From Cycas panzhihuaensis (Eukaryota > Cycadophyta), in the NCBI GenBank assembly GCA_023213395.1, contig CM041465.1, positions 155,193,741 to 155,257,740 of the forward strand: DNA of 64,000 bases, in the 5' to 3' direction. Made by a program: the position numbers and the translations under genes. Of this stretch, positions 46,527 through 58,835 are shown in pieces. The notes below the pieces were generated by a model. It searched no databases. It saw only the letters and a program-made list of their open reading frames with translations, and was not told the origin of the DNA. How positions within the stretch are numbered: the first letter of the stretch is position 1; each line of letters starts with the position of its first letter.

Positions 46527-48147
46527 AAGGATGGCATGCTTAGGTTATGCCTAGGCTAAGTATCCTTTACTACATTATGTTTCTTTTGTTTCAGGTCTAG
46601 ATCAAAAGATAAAAAGCCTATAGGAACCTAAGGACCATCTTTTCCAACTCCTAACAAGGAGTCCCTACTCATTTATACTATTTAATTTGAATATATGGAT
46701 GATAATGAAAGGCTAAGATATAAAAAGGTATGAGGATCCACTAGCCTACACAAACCAGTAAGGGAGTTCTAAGCCTAGAATTACACTAATAATGGTTTTT
46801 AATATCCTTTCTATGGGATTCCTTTTTTTATATCATTTCAACTCTTTTGGTTTACTATTATAAAGGAAAGAGTTAAGTAATGGAAAGTTTACAACCTTTT
46901 CTTTAATGTCAAATAAATGTAAAAGAAAGAACAATGAAACAACAAGATATAACTACCTTTTTTAAGTCAACCTACAAAAGTAAACCATGTATACTACTTA
47001 TTTTCCTTTTCTTTTATTTTATTTTAAAGCAAATAACACCAAAATAAAAGAGATATTTTTAATCACAAAGGCATCAAACATCAAATGCAAATAACATGAT
47101 ATAGAATAATACATATAATTTAATGGAAGGTAAAATAATAGCTACCCTTATGTAATGCTTTTCATTTCATACACATGTTATTTTGATATCTTAAGAATGA
47201 TTCCAATATAAATGATAAATTTTAAATATGATTTTCAAAAACTAAGAATGATATGTAGCCCATAAAGCTCATATGCAACTAGTTATATGTTGATATTATT
47301 ATGAGCAAACTCTAAACTAAAATTATAAAGAGATTCTATCACTCATAGAGCTACTAAGAACTATATGATCCTTGAACCTCATACAAACTATTTACTACAA
47401 AGATTTAGGATTCATGCATACAAGTTCCTTTTTCGAAAGGAGAAAAAATAAAGAAGACAAAGTTAAGGAATACAACACCAATAATTTTTAGAAATCTTAA
47501 TTCCAATGATGAATTCTTGCCTCAAAATAGCTATCTCCCTTTAATGTGATCAATCTTTCTCAATTTTTTCCTTGAAATAAGCATGAAAAAGGAAGAAAAA
47601 TAAGAAAAACAAGTTAAACAAGAGCCAAGAAAAAAGAAAAAAAACAAGACTAGATCTCTTGGGAAGCTTGGATAACTGAGGAGAATGCAAGAGAGTAGTT
47701 ATGTTTTATAGCAAAGAGGTAGATCTCTCTTCATAATAGACTACTCCTTTATTTTCCCATAAAGGGTTGACCTTTTAGCTAAGGTTTTCTAAGGAAAAAA
47801 CATGGATAAAGGAGTTTCAAAAATCAGAAGAAAGAGAGCGGCATATTAAGTCACAAAAAATCATCAAAAGAGCATCAAATCAAAAGGAAACCATGGTAGA
47901 AAAAACCTTACCAAAGATATGAAACTTGAAACAAAGAGTTATAATAAATTAAGTACCTTAAAAAGAAATGACAAATTAAATTTAAATAGTAATCAAGCAA
48001 CAATCAAAGCTCTAGATCCCTCCTCTTGACTTCTCTCTTATTTTCTTAAAGGTGGACATCAAATTCACAAAGAAAATCTCTTAATTTCTCAAGAAATCAC
48101 TCTAAAAAAACTACCATCAAGCTCATAACATTTGAATGAATCATCTC
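46527..48147 (-). repeat. Probable 5' LTR of T2, first part
   Basis: A-rich, non-coding stretch to the right of T2 gag, cut at 48148 by chromovirus G. It is assigned as an LTR from its place beyond the putative primer-binding site; its partner LTR is not in the window, so this rests on inference. No coding frame is seen. Confidence 0.4.
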
Positions 48148-48527
48148 TATTAGGGATCCAACCCCTAACTTACCTTCTCTTATATTCTCTTATATCTTCT
48201 ACTTCTTCTCTCTCTTATATCTTTATTTCTTCTACTTCTTCTCTTTTCTTAATATCCCACATGCATAAGTAGAAGGTGGTGTAGTGGTCATTGAGTACTA
48301 TATATATTCATGTAATATCCCACATGCATAAGGAGGAGGTTGAGTAGTAAGCATAGAGCCATATATATATTTATGTAATCCTTAGAGTATGGTATCTTAA
48401 ATATCATTGTTATTGCATGTAATTGGGAGGTTGGCCCCCCGAAGGGTATTGCAATACAACTGCTCTTTTAGAGTTAATTGCTTATTATATTGGTGTGCAA
48501 TTATCATTAAGGAGTGGTATCCTAACA
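48148..48527 (+). repeat. 5' LTR of chromovirus G
   Basis: 380 bp, matching 53774-54153. It contains direct repeats of CCCACATGCATAAG (48257 and 48317) and a T/C-rich CTTCTACTTCTTCTCT run near the start. The first bases read TATTAGGG where the 3' copy has TGTTAGGG. Confidence 0.93.
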
Positions 48528-48529
48528 AG

Positions 48530-48541
48530 TAGTATCAGAGC
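48530..48541 (+). other. Primer-binding site of G
   Basis: TAGTATCAGAGC differs from the Met-tRNA site TGGTATCAGAGC by one G-to-A. Confidence 0.85.
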
Positions 48542-49400
48542 GGTCGATCCATTCCTTGTGGGAGAGTCAAGGTACTAAATAATCAATTCTTTTTCCATCA
48601 TTTTTTTCTCATTAGTACCTATTCTCATTCAATTTCCATTTAGTTACTTTACTTTTTAGGGGTAGATAACACTACCACCGGGCAATTCTCTTTTGTAATT
48701 AGATAGAGACCTTGTCCTAGGCGTCTATAAATATCATGAGGATCTATCGTTTTGGGCTAAATGCATTATGGATTTTCCATCCCTTGTGTGAAGGACTAGA
48801 GATCACACTCCTGAATCAAGCCTTAGATAGGACTCGGCTATAGAATTGTGCCTCCATGTACCTGCAGGTATATAGGAGGACCCCCTAGATAGGCCTTCCT
48901 AGTATAGGTAACCATAGGAAACCTATTGACTGTCTGCAATTTGTAGTGCACCAGTAAGCGGTTAGCCCCAGGAAGTTACTCTCCACATACCCTAGAGATG
49001 GGGTAGTACAACTACAGAGTAGAGCGTTTGCCTCTGTAAGTTGATACTATTTACATCTAGGATTAGTATATTAGAGGGCCTGCAAACCAAACAAGCCCAT
49101 ACCTAGTATACCTGGTTAATCTGTTAGTGGGTTGTTTGCACTTAGTTGGTCATTGGGTTAGTCATCATCTATTTGTTAAATTGAGTGTGTCTAGCCAGTT
49201 TGTCATCAACTCATGCGTACATAGTCTGTCAACTAACCAGTGCCCAAAAACGTAAAAAAAATAAAAAACAAAAAGCAAAAAGAAAAAAAAATCTATATTG
49301 CCTCACTGTAAAATATTGGGGATAACAGTATATAAATACCCCGTCAAATCCTTTTCAGTTACATTTACCAACCAGGCTTCAACTTAGGTCTTGTGGACTA
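48542..49400 (+). other. Leader of chromovirus G
   Basis: Non-coding leader sharing blocks with the leader of A (GGGGTAGATAACACT; CTCGGCTATAGAATTGTGCC against the TTGACTATAGAAGTGTGCC text of A near 4791). An A-rich run lies at 49253-49290. Confidence 0.6.
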
Positions 49401-50728
49401 ATGGCCCCTAAGATGAACCCAAGTTGGACTCAAGATCTTAATGATACTGTTTCACAACTTTGAGAAGATATATTACAAATCTAAAATGACTTCAATGAAA
49501 AATTTGAAGCAGTAATGCTAAAGATCACATCCATGAAACCTCTTAAGGAAGAAAAGAGTGACCTTGATGATACTACTCATATTGGTGGGGGTCACTTCGC
49601 TAAAGAAGATGAAGGTAATGATGGTAGGCACTTTTGTCTGAACTTCCTTCCCAAGGTAGAAATCAAAAAGTTCAATGGCACAGATGTACATACCTGGATT
49701 ACCTAAATGGAATAATACTTTTCTCTTCATCAAGTTCCAGCAGATAAGAAGATCCCTCTTGCTTCTCTACACATGGAAGCTGAACCCTACCAATGGTACG
49801 AATGGGTTATGAAAATAATTGGTGGGCTTAGTTTTGTCAAGGATCTTATAGCTTAATATGGCAGTACCTGGGATCATGAACACTTTAACCAGTTAGCTAA
49901 AGTTAGACAGGAGGGGGCTGTTTACTTATCTGAGAATACCAACATCTCTCCACAAGGGTTGATGGTCTTTGTCAGGATAAATTACTTGTGTTGTACACTA
50001 GTGGGTTACGTGATGACATCAGACATGAGTTGAGACTCTTAAAACCTAATAACATCTCTATAACTATTAATTTTGCTCAACATATTGAAGTAAAAAATAA
50101 GGCATCCCGACCCCCCCAACGAATATTTCTAGAAAAGTGACCACAATTTCAGGTTCCCAGTGTACGATGAATGACTTCCCAAGAGATGGATGAGAAATGA
50201 TTGAAAGGGTTATATTTTTGTTGTAACCAAAAGTGGAATAAAGACCATAAGTGTCCTAAATGACGCTTATTCATAATTGAGGATGTTCAAGATGAGGAAC
50301 CAGTAGAAAAAGCCTCATTAGAGCCAAAAAATAATGATTGTGACCCACCTGAGGAGGAAGAAGAAGATACTGCTAGTATATATGTATATGCCCTAGCTAG
50401 AATTGTAGCCCCTCAGACACTCAAACTTATTGGGTACATTAAGAAAAGGAAGGTGGTTGTCCTCATAGATTTTGGGAGCACCCACAATTTCATTAATCAG
50501 AAACTTGCTAAAGAACTCAACTGTTTTCCATATCCTATCAAAAAAATTCAGGTTATGGTGGCTAATGGAGGGACACTCACTTATGGGGGAAAATGTCAAA
50601 ATATCAAGCTGGAAATGGGTGATTATCACCTCTCCACTTTTATGTATGCCATTCCCATTAGAGAAGTTGATGTTGTATTAGGGGTACAATGGCTCAAACC
50701 ACTAGGGACCATTCAACTAAATATGTAA
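49401..50728 (+). pseudogene. Gag-protease of chromovirus G
   Basis: Gag starts at the ATG at 49401 (MAPKMNPSWTQDLNDTVSQL, then TGA). Core text includes LNFLPKVEIKKFNGTDVHTW (49640 on) and YFSLHQVPADKKIPLASLHM (about 49715). The zinc knuckle at about 50208-50260 reads YFCCNQKWNKDHKC. The protease site VVLIDFGSTHNFINQKLAKE (50453 on) has Phe for Ser in the D-S-G triad, a C-to-T change. VDVVLGVQWLKPLGTIQL at about 50665-50720 is the C-terminal protease motif. At least two frameshifts separate these parts. Confidence 0.87.
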
Positions 50729-50818
50729 GAGCTCTTCGTTCGATTTACTTCTGAAGGAATTGATTATCAATTTAATGGGATCATTCCTCTGCCGACCCAA
50801 ATCATCAGCTCACACCAT

Positions 50819-52330
50819 ATGAAGAGGCTTGTTAAAAAGGGTGGTACAGGAATCATTGCCAAATGTTATGCTCTTGAAGGTCAAGAACTTCCAACAGAAG
50901 GGGACATTCTCCAAGATGATGGTATACCAAATGACTTAAAATTGGTATTTCATCGCCATAACCAGGTCTCTCAGGATATTCCTCAAGGTCTTCCCCTAGT
51001 ACGTGACCAAGATCATAGCATTGACCTGGTAGATGGAAGTAATCCTCCTTGTATTCGATCATATCGGTATCCCTACCAACAAAAGAATGAAATTGAATGA
51101 CTAGTTCAAGAATTCCTTAATATTGGTATTATTAGGGAAAGTAAAAACACTTTTCTGCCTCGTTGATTTTAGTAAGAAAAAAGGATGGCTCATTTTGCAT
51201 GTGTGTAGACTACTGTGAGCTCAATAAGATAACCATCAAGAATAAATTTCCTATACCAGTCATCGATGAACTCTTGGATGAACTCCATGGAGCAATGTTC
51301 TTCACATCATTGGACTTGCGGTTAAGATACCATCAAATCAGGATCAAAGTAGAGGATGTTCATAAAACTATATTTCGTACACATGAAGGTCACTATGAAT
51401 TTTTAGTCATGCCATTTGGCTTGACTAATACCCCATCCACCTTTCAAAGACTCACGAATAAACTCTTTTGGCCCTACTTAAGGAAGTTCATGTTAGTCTT
51501 TTTTGATGACATTTTGATCTTCAGTCATATGTGGGAAGACCATCTTCAACATGTTGATAAGGCATTACAGGTGCTTATAGACAACCAACTTTATGCAAAA
51601 AAATTAAAATGTTAATTTAGGCAAACAGAAATAGAATATTTGGGCTATATTATCTCTCAAGAAGGAGTCAAGGTGAATCCTAAGAAAATAGTAGTTATCA
51701 CAAACTAGCCTAAACCTAAAAACATCAAGGGCCTTCGTGGATTCTTAGGAATCACAGGATATTATCGAAAGTTTATTCAAGGCTATGTAAGGATTGCTTC
51801 CCCTTTAATCAACTTGTTAAAAAAGGATTCCTTTCATTGGAATGATAAGGCCTCTAAAGCATTTGAACACCTAAAGATGGCTTTAACTACCACACCAATC
51901 CTTGCAACACCATACTTTACAAAGACCTTCACCATTGAATGTGATGCATCAAGGCAAGGCATTGGAGCAATCTTAATGTAAGAAGAAAAACCTTTGGCCT
52001 TTGAAAGTCATCAACTTACACTCAAGGAAGAAGTCAAATCCACCTATGAGAAGGAGATGTTAGCAATTCTTCATGCAGTTAGGAAATGACGATAATATTT
52101 ATTAGGAACACATTTCCAAATTAAAGCAGACCATGATAGCTTAAAATATTTCCTATCTCAAAGGACAGCATCTAAGGAACAACAAAAATGGGTCACGAAA
52201 ATACAAGCTTTTGACTTTGAAATCATATATAGAAAAGGCAAGGATAATATGGCTGTTGATGCTTTATCTCATAAGGAAGAAGGCTCTCAACTATATTCTA
52301 TCATGATAGTTAATCCCTCTTGGATAGCAG
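50819..52330 (+). pseudogene. Reverse transcriptase-RNase H of chromovirus G
   Basis: Pre-RT linker at 50819-51100 (FHRHNQVSQDIPQGLPLVRD). A frameshift at about 51150 precedes RT, which is open at 51163-51615: MILVRKKDGSFCMCVDYCEL, TIKNKFPIPVIDELLDELHG, MPFGLTNTPSTFQ and a catalytic FFDDILIF at 51499. RNase H has IECDASRQGIGAILM (about 51936) with the first Asp intact, STYEKEMLAILHAVRK (about 52040) with the Glu, IKADHDSLKYFL and KGKDNMAVDALSH (about 52232). Confidence 0.9.
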
Positions 52331-53630
52331 TCGCCAAGTAAGAATGGGATGAGGACTCCTTTATAAAGAAGATCATTCAAGACCTTCAAGCTGGAGTAGG
52401 GTATTCAACCCATTATACATAGTCTTCAAATATTCTATGGTATAAGAATCAAATATATATATGCCCTCACTCTAGCCTTAAGGAGCAAATTTTACATGAT
52501 GCATATGCCTCTCCAATAACAGGTCACTCGGGGTTCCTACGAACATACCACCACTTAAAACAGTCTTTCTTTTGGAAGGGACAAAAAGGAGATATAAAGA
52601 GATATGTTTCCTCATATAAAATTTATCAATGACATAAGATAGAAACAGGAAAGTCTCTAGGATTGCTGCAACCCCTTCCCATACCAAATTAATGATGGGA
52701 TGAAATTTCTATGGACTTCATTGTGGGTCTACCCAAGTTAGAAGGAAAAGATGTTATACTGGTGGTTGTTGATAGGCTAACTAAATATGCTCATTTTTGT
52801 GGCATTCAGACCACATATAAGGCAAAGTAAATTGTTGAGGTCTTTTTAAAGGATATACATAGGTTGCATGGCATGCCCAAATACATAGTCAGTGATTGGG
52901 ATCCCAAGTTTACTAGCAACTTCTGGATAGAACTCTTCCATCTACTTAGTACTAAACTGATAATGAGCTCAGCCTACCATCCACAAACAGATGGACAAAC
53001 TGAGGTGTTTAATAAGTACCTTGAAGGATACCTTCAGTGTTATGCTTCAGATAAGTAGGGGCTGTGGCATCATTGGCTTCCTTTAGCAGAATGGTGGTAT
53101 AATACAACCTATCATGCATTAGCAGGAATGACTCTATTCTAAGCATTATATGGCTATGAACCACCCACACTTAAAAACTATGCCATAATCAGTTCTAAGG
53201 TTTAAGCAATCGAAGACCACATCTAACAAATAACACAGATTCTTAAGCTACTCAAGGAAAATTTGAACCTTTTACAAAATCAGATGAAACAACAAGCAGA
53301 TAAAGGCTGAAGTGAATGAGTGTTTTAGCTAGGTGATTGGGTATACTTATGGTTACAATTATATAAGCAGGAATATCTCAAACAGAATGGGCAATATAAG
53401 TTACAACCTCAATTTTATGGGCCTTACAAAATTCTCAAGAAGATTGGTGAAGTTGCATATGCCTTGGACTTACCACCACTATCAAGGATCCATAATGTAT
53501 TTCATGTTTCATGTCTCAAGAGGGTAATTGAGCAACAAGTACAAGTTCAAACATAATTACCTATCTTAAATGAGGAGGAGTAACTTCAACTCATTCCAGA
53601 ATGTATCATTGACCAAAGAATTTAACATCT
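52331..53630 (+). pseudogene. Integrase of chromovirus G
   Basis: The zinc-binding part (about 52490-52650: DAYASPITGHSGFLRTYHHL, then YVSSYKIYQ) has lost its Cys pair. Core: [20 protein letters not shown] (about 52707) with the first Asp, VSDWDPKFTSNFW (about 52888) with the second, and SSAYHPQTDGQTEVFNKYLE (about 52970) with the Glu. The GPY-type C-terminal part is at 53400-53530 (QPQFYGPYKILKKIGEVAYA). Confidence 0.9.
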
Positions 53631-53745
53631 ATAATCCAGACAAATCATTGAGTATCTCATCAAATGGAAACAACTTCCGCGAGAAGATGCAACTTGGGAG
53701 AATGAACAATTTATCCTAGAGCACCCTGAGATCACCAAGCTTTGA
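53631..53745 (+). pseudogene. Chromodomain of chromovirus G
   Basis: The frame reads IIEYLIKWKQLPREDATWEN followed by EQFILEHPEI, a complete chromodomain core with its aromatic residues. The reading frame ends at a TGA at about 53743. Confidence 0.9.
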
Positions 53746-53757
53746 GGGCAAAGCTTT

Positions 53758-53771
53758 TTTAAGGGGGGGAC
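53758..53771 (+). other. Polypurine tract of G
   Basis: TTAAGGGGGGGAC two bases before the 3' LTR. Confidence 0.8.
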
Positions 53772-53773
53772 TT

Positions 53774-54153
53774 TGTTAGGGATCCAACCCTTAACTTACC
53801 TTCTCTTATATTCTCTTATATCTTCTACTTCTTCTCTCTCTTATATCTTTATTTCTTCTACTTCTTCCCTTTTCTTAATCTCCCACATGCATAAGTAGAA
53901 GGTGGTGTAGTGGTCATTGAGTACTATATATATTCATGTAATATCCCACATGCATAAGGAGGAGGTTGAGTAGTAAGCATAGAGTCATATATATATTTAT
54001 GTAATCCTTAGAGTATGGTATCTTAAATATCATTATTATTGCATGTAATTGGGAGGTTGCCCCCTCGAAGAGTATTGTAATACAAGTGTTCTTTTGGAGT
54101 TAATTGCTTATTATATTGGTGTGCAATTATCATTAAGGAGTGGTATCCTGACA
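53774..54153 (+). repeat. 3' LTR of chromovirus G
   Basis: 380 bp, TGTTAGGG to ATCCTGACA, followed by the TSD ATCTC. Confidence 0.93.
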
Positions 54154-54944
54154 ATCTCCCTAGGGTTTTAGAGGGTTCTAGGTATGAATAGGGTTGGTTT
54201 CCACCGAATCTAGGTGGCAACATGTAAAACTCACATATTATTTTAAAAATTTACATGCATGACAGTAAAAGATGTGACTAGTCACATTTTATTAATAACA
54301 AAAAACGTGACTTTATTAATAAAACATAATTGATCACACTTTTTATTGAACCAAAAATGTGATAAATCAAGAAGTAAAAATTGATCATTAAGAAGTCAAA
54401 AATTAAATTTTTATTGGAGAATTTAAGCAAAATTAACTTAATCAATGAGAAAAGATACCCTAGAAAGGGAGAAAACTTAAGCACAAACCCGAAAATCATA
54501 AAACAATGATGATTTAAAGATAAAATTAAGATAATAAAATGAAACAAGAAATTATTTCAAGAAAAAAGTGAGTCAAAAAGATCATAAAGTTGAGATATTA
54601 TTACTATAGTTCTTACTCATCAGCAAGTGAAAAATATAATAGTATAATCATCATCATTCAATATACATTATCTATAAAATCAATACCACATTTCATTAAA
54701 ACATGGCCTAATACAAGATAAAATAAGCTCTAATTAATTATATTAAATGTAAATAAAGAAAGAAACTTGTTAATGGTAATGAAGATCAATTAAGAGCCAG
54801 GTTTGGTGAAACAAACACATACCAAGAGATAAATTACTAATATAGCAAATAGTAGTAAAAGGAAGGTAATAGAGTTAATACCTTCCTATCTTCTTGAGTG
54901 GGAACCATAGTCTACAAAAGTCAACTTCCAAAATTTTCCACTAA
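54154..54944 (-). repeat. Probable 5' LTR of T2, second part, up to the H junction
   Basis: Continuation of the T2 flank after chromovirus G. AT-rich, with a GTGACTAGTCACATTT palindrome-like stretch near 54275. No gene. The right boundary is where protease-like coding sequence of H begins and is approximate. Confidence 0.35.
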
Positions 54945-56196
54945 GAGATTATGATTATATTTTTGGCATAAAATGGCTAGAAACATATCATGTTAAAATT
55001 AATTATTCCAATAAATTAATTAAATATTTAGATAATGAAAGGAAGCTAGTAGTAGTACAAGAAAAGAAGATCATAGCTTATGTGTAACAAATCTCTACTA
55101 CCCAAGTAAATAAATAGATAAGAAAAGCTTGTAAAGCATACTCAACCCATATGACCAAAGAATAAAACTAGAAGTGATTAACTCTTGAATATCTTCCTTT
55201 AGTAAAAGAGTTTTGAGATGTTTTCCTAGATAAATTACATGGATTACCACCTATGAGATATGTAGACTATACCATAGTGTTCATGCTACGAGTAGGATCC
55301 ATATAGGCTAGCCATAACTAAATTAATTAAAATAAATATATAATTATAAGAGATATTAGACAAGAGATTTATTAGACCTACTATATCACCATGGGGAGTT
55401 CTAATATTATTTGTGAAAAATAAGGCTGGACCTCTCATGCTATGTATCGACTATAAATGGTTAAATAAAGTTACTATCAAGAACAAATACTAGCTACCCT
55501 GAGTAGAGGACATATTTGATTAGATAAGGGGAGTAGTAATCTTCAAAAAAATTGACTTAAGATCTAGGTACTACCAACCTAAATTAAGGACGAAGACATC
55601 TTCAAGATAATATTCAAAATGAGGTACATTCACTATAAATTTGTCATGATGCCATTTAGTTAGACAAATACATCAATAACTTTTATATGCATAATAAATA
55701 ATGTGTTCAAATAGTACTTAGATAAATGTGTGGTGGTTTTCATTGATGATATAGTAGTCTACTCTAAGGCAAGAGAAGAACAGGAGGAGCACTTACAAAT
55801 AATGCCATAATTGCTTAAAGAGCACAAGCTATATGTAAAATTTAACAAGTGTGAAATCCAGAAGGAGAAAGTACACTACTTGGGGCATGCTATCTTAGTT
55901 CAAGGCATCTCTATAAACCCTTAGAAAATAAAAGCAATTACAGATTAGCCATCTCCTTATAATATGCAAAAGGTTTAAACCTCTATAGGACTTATTAGAT
56001 ACTATAGGAAGTATGTAAGAGGATTTTCTAAGATCACAACCTTAATTACTTCTCTATAAAAGAAAATTATTAAATTCATATGGATAAATTTATGTGAAGA
56101 AAGATTTTAATTACTAAAAATGTTATTTACCTGAGTGCCCATATTAATTATGTTATATCTAGATATAGAATTTTTAGTTTACAGTGATGCTAGCTT
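54945..56196 (+). pseudogene. Protease end, RT and RNase H start of chromovirus H
   Basis: DYDYIFGIKWLETYHVKINY (about 54949) is the protease C-terminal motif, and DVFLDKLHGLPPMRYVDYTI (about 55219) the pre-RT linker. RT shows [20 protein letters not shown] (about 55391), a catalytic FIDDIVVYSK at 55739 and FNKCEIQKEKVHYLGHAIL (about 55840). RNase H begins LDIEFLVYSDAS at about 56158, with the usual Cys as Ser and the catalytic Asp present, and is cut by copia E right after it. Confidence 0.83.
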
Positions 56197-56455
56197 TGTT
56201 GGAATAATTTCCATTTGAATTATTAAAAGGTATGTTGGCATTAGGTTTGGTGGAGCTAACATTAGCTAATCCTATCTAAATATTAATTATTTTTTAATGG
56301 TGTTTTTAAACATTGAAGATGGTAGACATTGAGCTCCTGTCTATTTATATTGGACCATAAGGCCCCCAGGTGAACATCGCCTATGATTTGATGGAAATTT
56401 GTTATTCAAAGATGGCTTTGTAGTTGTTTGCTCTCTCTAACTCCTACTTCCTTCA
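56197..56455 (+). repeat. 5' LTR of copia E
   Basis: It starts TGTTGGAATAATTTCCATTT and ends CTTCCTTCA. It matches 61328-61603 with small gaps; the 3' copy has extra bases (GGGCTCATGCCTAACTCC region). Confidence 0.87.
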
Positions 56456-56457
56456 TT

Positions 56458-56470
56458 TAGTATTAGAGTA
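56458..56470 (+). other. Decayed primer-binding site of copia E
   Basis: TAGTATTAGAGTA is the Met-tRNA site with G-to-A and C-to-T changes. Confidence 0.65.
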
Positions 56471-58835
56471 AGCCTTACAAGTGTACAAAGCATTGCAGAA
56501 TATTATAGAGTAAATTTTAGGCATTTCTTAGTCTTTATTGTGTATTATGATAAATATTCTTAAATATTTCTTTTATGGAGTATGATAAATATTTTATTAT
56601 ATATATTTATTATATGCACTTATATTAACGTTGTGTGTTTACAAGTTATCTCACTGATCTTCCTTTGATTTATTTATCAAATCAAAGTCTTTGAAATAAC
56701 ATACAATACTGTTGAAAGTGAAAATATGACTTGTCCATTAATTTTTTGTGGTTTGCCTTATTATCTAGTCTACTGGATACCCCTATTGCTATCCTATGAT
56801 AAGTCTCTCTTTCTCTACAGAAATTACCAACAACCCTTTTAGGGTAATCTATTCCCACCATGGAGGAACTTCCTTATGCTCAAATAACTATTCTATGCTC
56901 AAATTTCTGCCATCATTTCCTAAATCTAAAATAGTTATCTACTCGTCTAATTTATCTAATGCACAGTTGATGATCTACTTGGAGAGCCCTACTCCATGAT
57001 CCATCTCAACATACATGTAGATATTTACACATAGTCCATAAGACTACATTTCTTTTGGACATTTCGTCTAGGACTCTATGTGTATTCGCTAGACTCTTGT
57101 CTATTTCCTCCATATCTACATTATATTTTAAACCTATCACCCTATTGTTGGACCGTATATATGATTTTTATGTTGGATAAATATCCTCATTAATCACCTA
57201 GAATTTACGTACATTAACTCACTCTATAACCACATCTTAATAGTAGGCTTTGTTCTTATTTGGAAACTTTATTATAAAGCTCAACTCGACTCTATGTATT
57301 TATGAACTACTACTCTTTATTTTTTTGATGTTTTTTATTTATTTTATAATATTCTAATATATAGGTTTGATAAGCTAGTTATGCAATTCGATCAATCAGT
57401 CTCCTATCCACTTATTAATCATATTTTATCAATTTAGTTGCCCATTAATGATCATTCAGTTTTATGTTTCATAACATTATTAGATATATCTATATATATA
57501 AAGTTTTTTATAAATTAAACTAAATTGGATTCCTTTTTAAAATTCGTAGCCCCCTTCTGTACCCTAGCAGGTGGTCTTATTTTTGCTCCTTGTGACCTCA
57601 TTTTTCATTATAGTGGATGGATTTGAAATTATTATAAACTCTTTTTTATAATTTTTAATTTTTTTAATTTTATATTTTATATTATATAAATTTTAAAATT
57701 TGCATAGCCCCTTTCCTATTAGTAGGTGGTCACATGTGAAGGCCAAAAGACCAAGGGCTACATTGCTAAGGGGGCTTAAGGTCAACCCTCTTTTATTTTT
57801 TGATCATAAAAGTGTCCTCCCATTGTTTTCATAATAATTTTTCAACTAGGAGTTTATTTTTTAAATTGTTTAAATTGTCAAAAATGTGACTCAATGAAGT
57901 ATAATTTAGATTTATTTTAAGACTGATTTGGATTTGTTTTGCAGGAGTTATAAGCTATTAAAGTTAACCTAATTATTTGACTAATATTTGAGTATTTTCT
58001 TATCATTTTAAGGCTAAATTTCAGTTTTCTTCAAGGTTTATTCATACTACAATATAGCATTGGTAATTGCTAGTAGTTCTAATCAATTATTTAGACTTAT
58101 AAGTATTTGATGGCTAATTTTGTATAGGAATACTCTTGAAGGTTACGACAATTCCTCTTAAATCAATTTTTTTTAATAAGAGCTCTTTAAACCTTCTTTT
58201 ACTTTAGTTTCTTTTGTTTAATTTTATTTATTTTCAAAAATTTTAATTTTATTCATTAAAATGAACTTTATTTATAAGAAATACCATTAAAATCATTATT
58301 AATTTGATACATCAATAAGATAATTCTGTAATAAACCATATTTTTTCTAGCCTTATAAGGGGAACATTTAGGACCCCTAAAGTTACCATCGCATACACGC
58401 TCTTGGTTTACTCTAATTTGATAAAGAAATAATTAGCTATAAGGTGCAGTAGGTGGTAGGCTAAGATGAAGAACCTTACCATTAGATTTTGGAGACTAGG
58501 CTAGACCCAAATGGGGTAACTGCCTTAGTTTGTCAAGTTCTCACTGCTAGATCTGTCATTAGGCATAAGTCTGACATAGGTAGATTAATAAATTAGGGGA
58601 GTTTGGGACCTTTCTAGTAGCCTGCATACTAAAGTATATTGAGACTTGAGCTCATGTACCTATATATAGGGTCCCTAATTTACCATTTGTAGGTAGATGC
58701 TATTAGATAGGATAGCAATTAAGAGTTTTTGTTAGAGATCCCAAGACTTAGAATTCTATATTAAAAACCTCCTAGGTAGATAGGATATAACTATACTTAT
58801 ATTTTGGGTTATACTTAAGATAATTTAATTTTACA
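56471..58835 (+). other. Long leader of copia E
   Basis: About 2.4 kb, no coding frame. It contains C-rich blocks at 57545-57600 and 57700-57790 and a block from about 58351 (CCTTATAAGGGGAACATTTA) to 58780 that follows the end of the copia C leader in order. The frame at 56796-56999 has no recognisable content. Confidence 0.6.

Larger units (their letters stand above)
48148..54153 (+). mobile_element. G: Ty3/gypsy chromovirus (Reina-like), complete but inactive
   Basis: 6.0 kb with two 380-bp LTRs, Met-tRNA-type primer-binding site, gag, protease, RT, RNase H, integrase, chromodomain and polypurine tract. The TSD is a perfect ATCTC on both sides (48143-48147 and 54154-54158). Short size and chromodomain suit the Reina branch, as for A. 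LTR copies are nearly identical by eye, so it is a recent insertion for this window. Confidence 0.92.
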
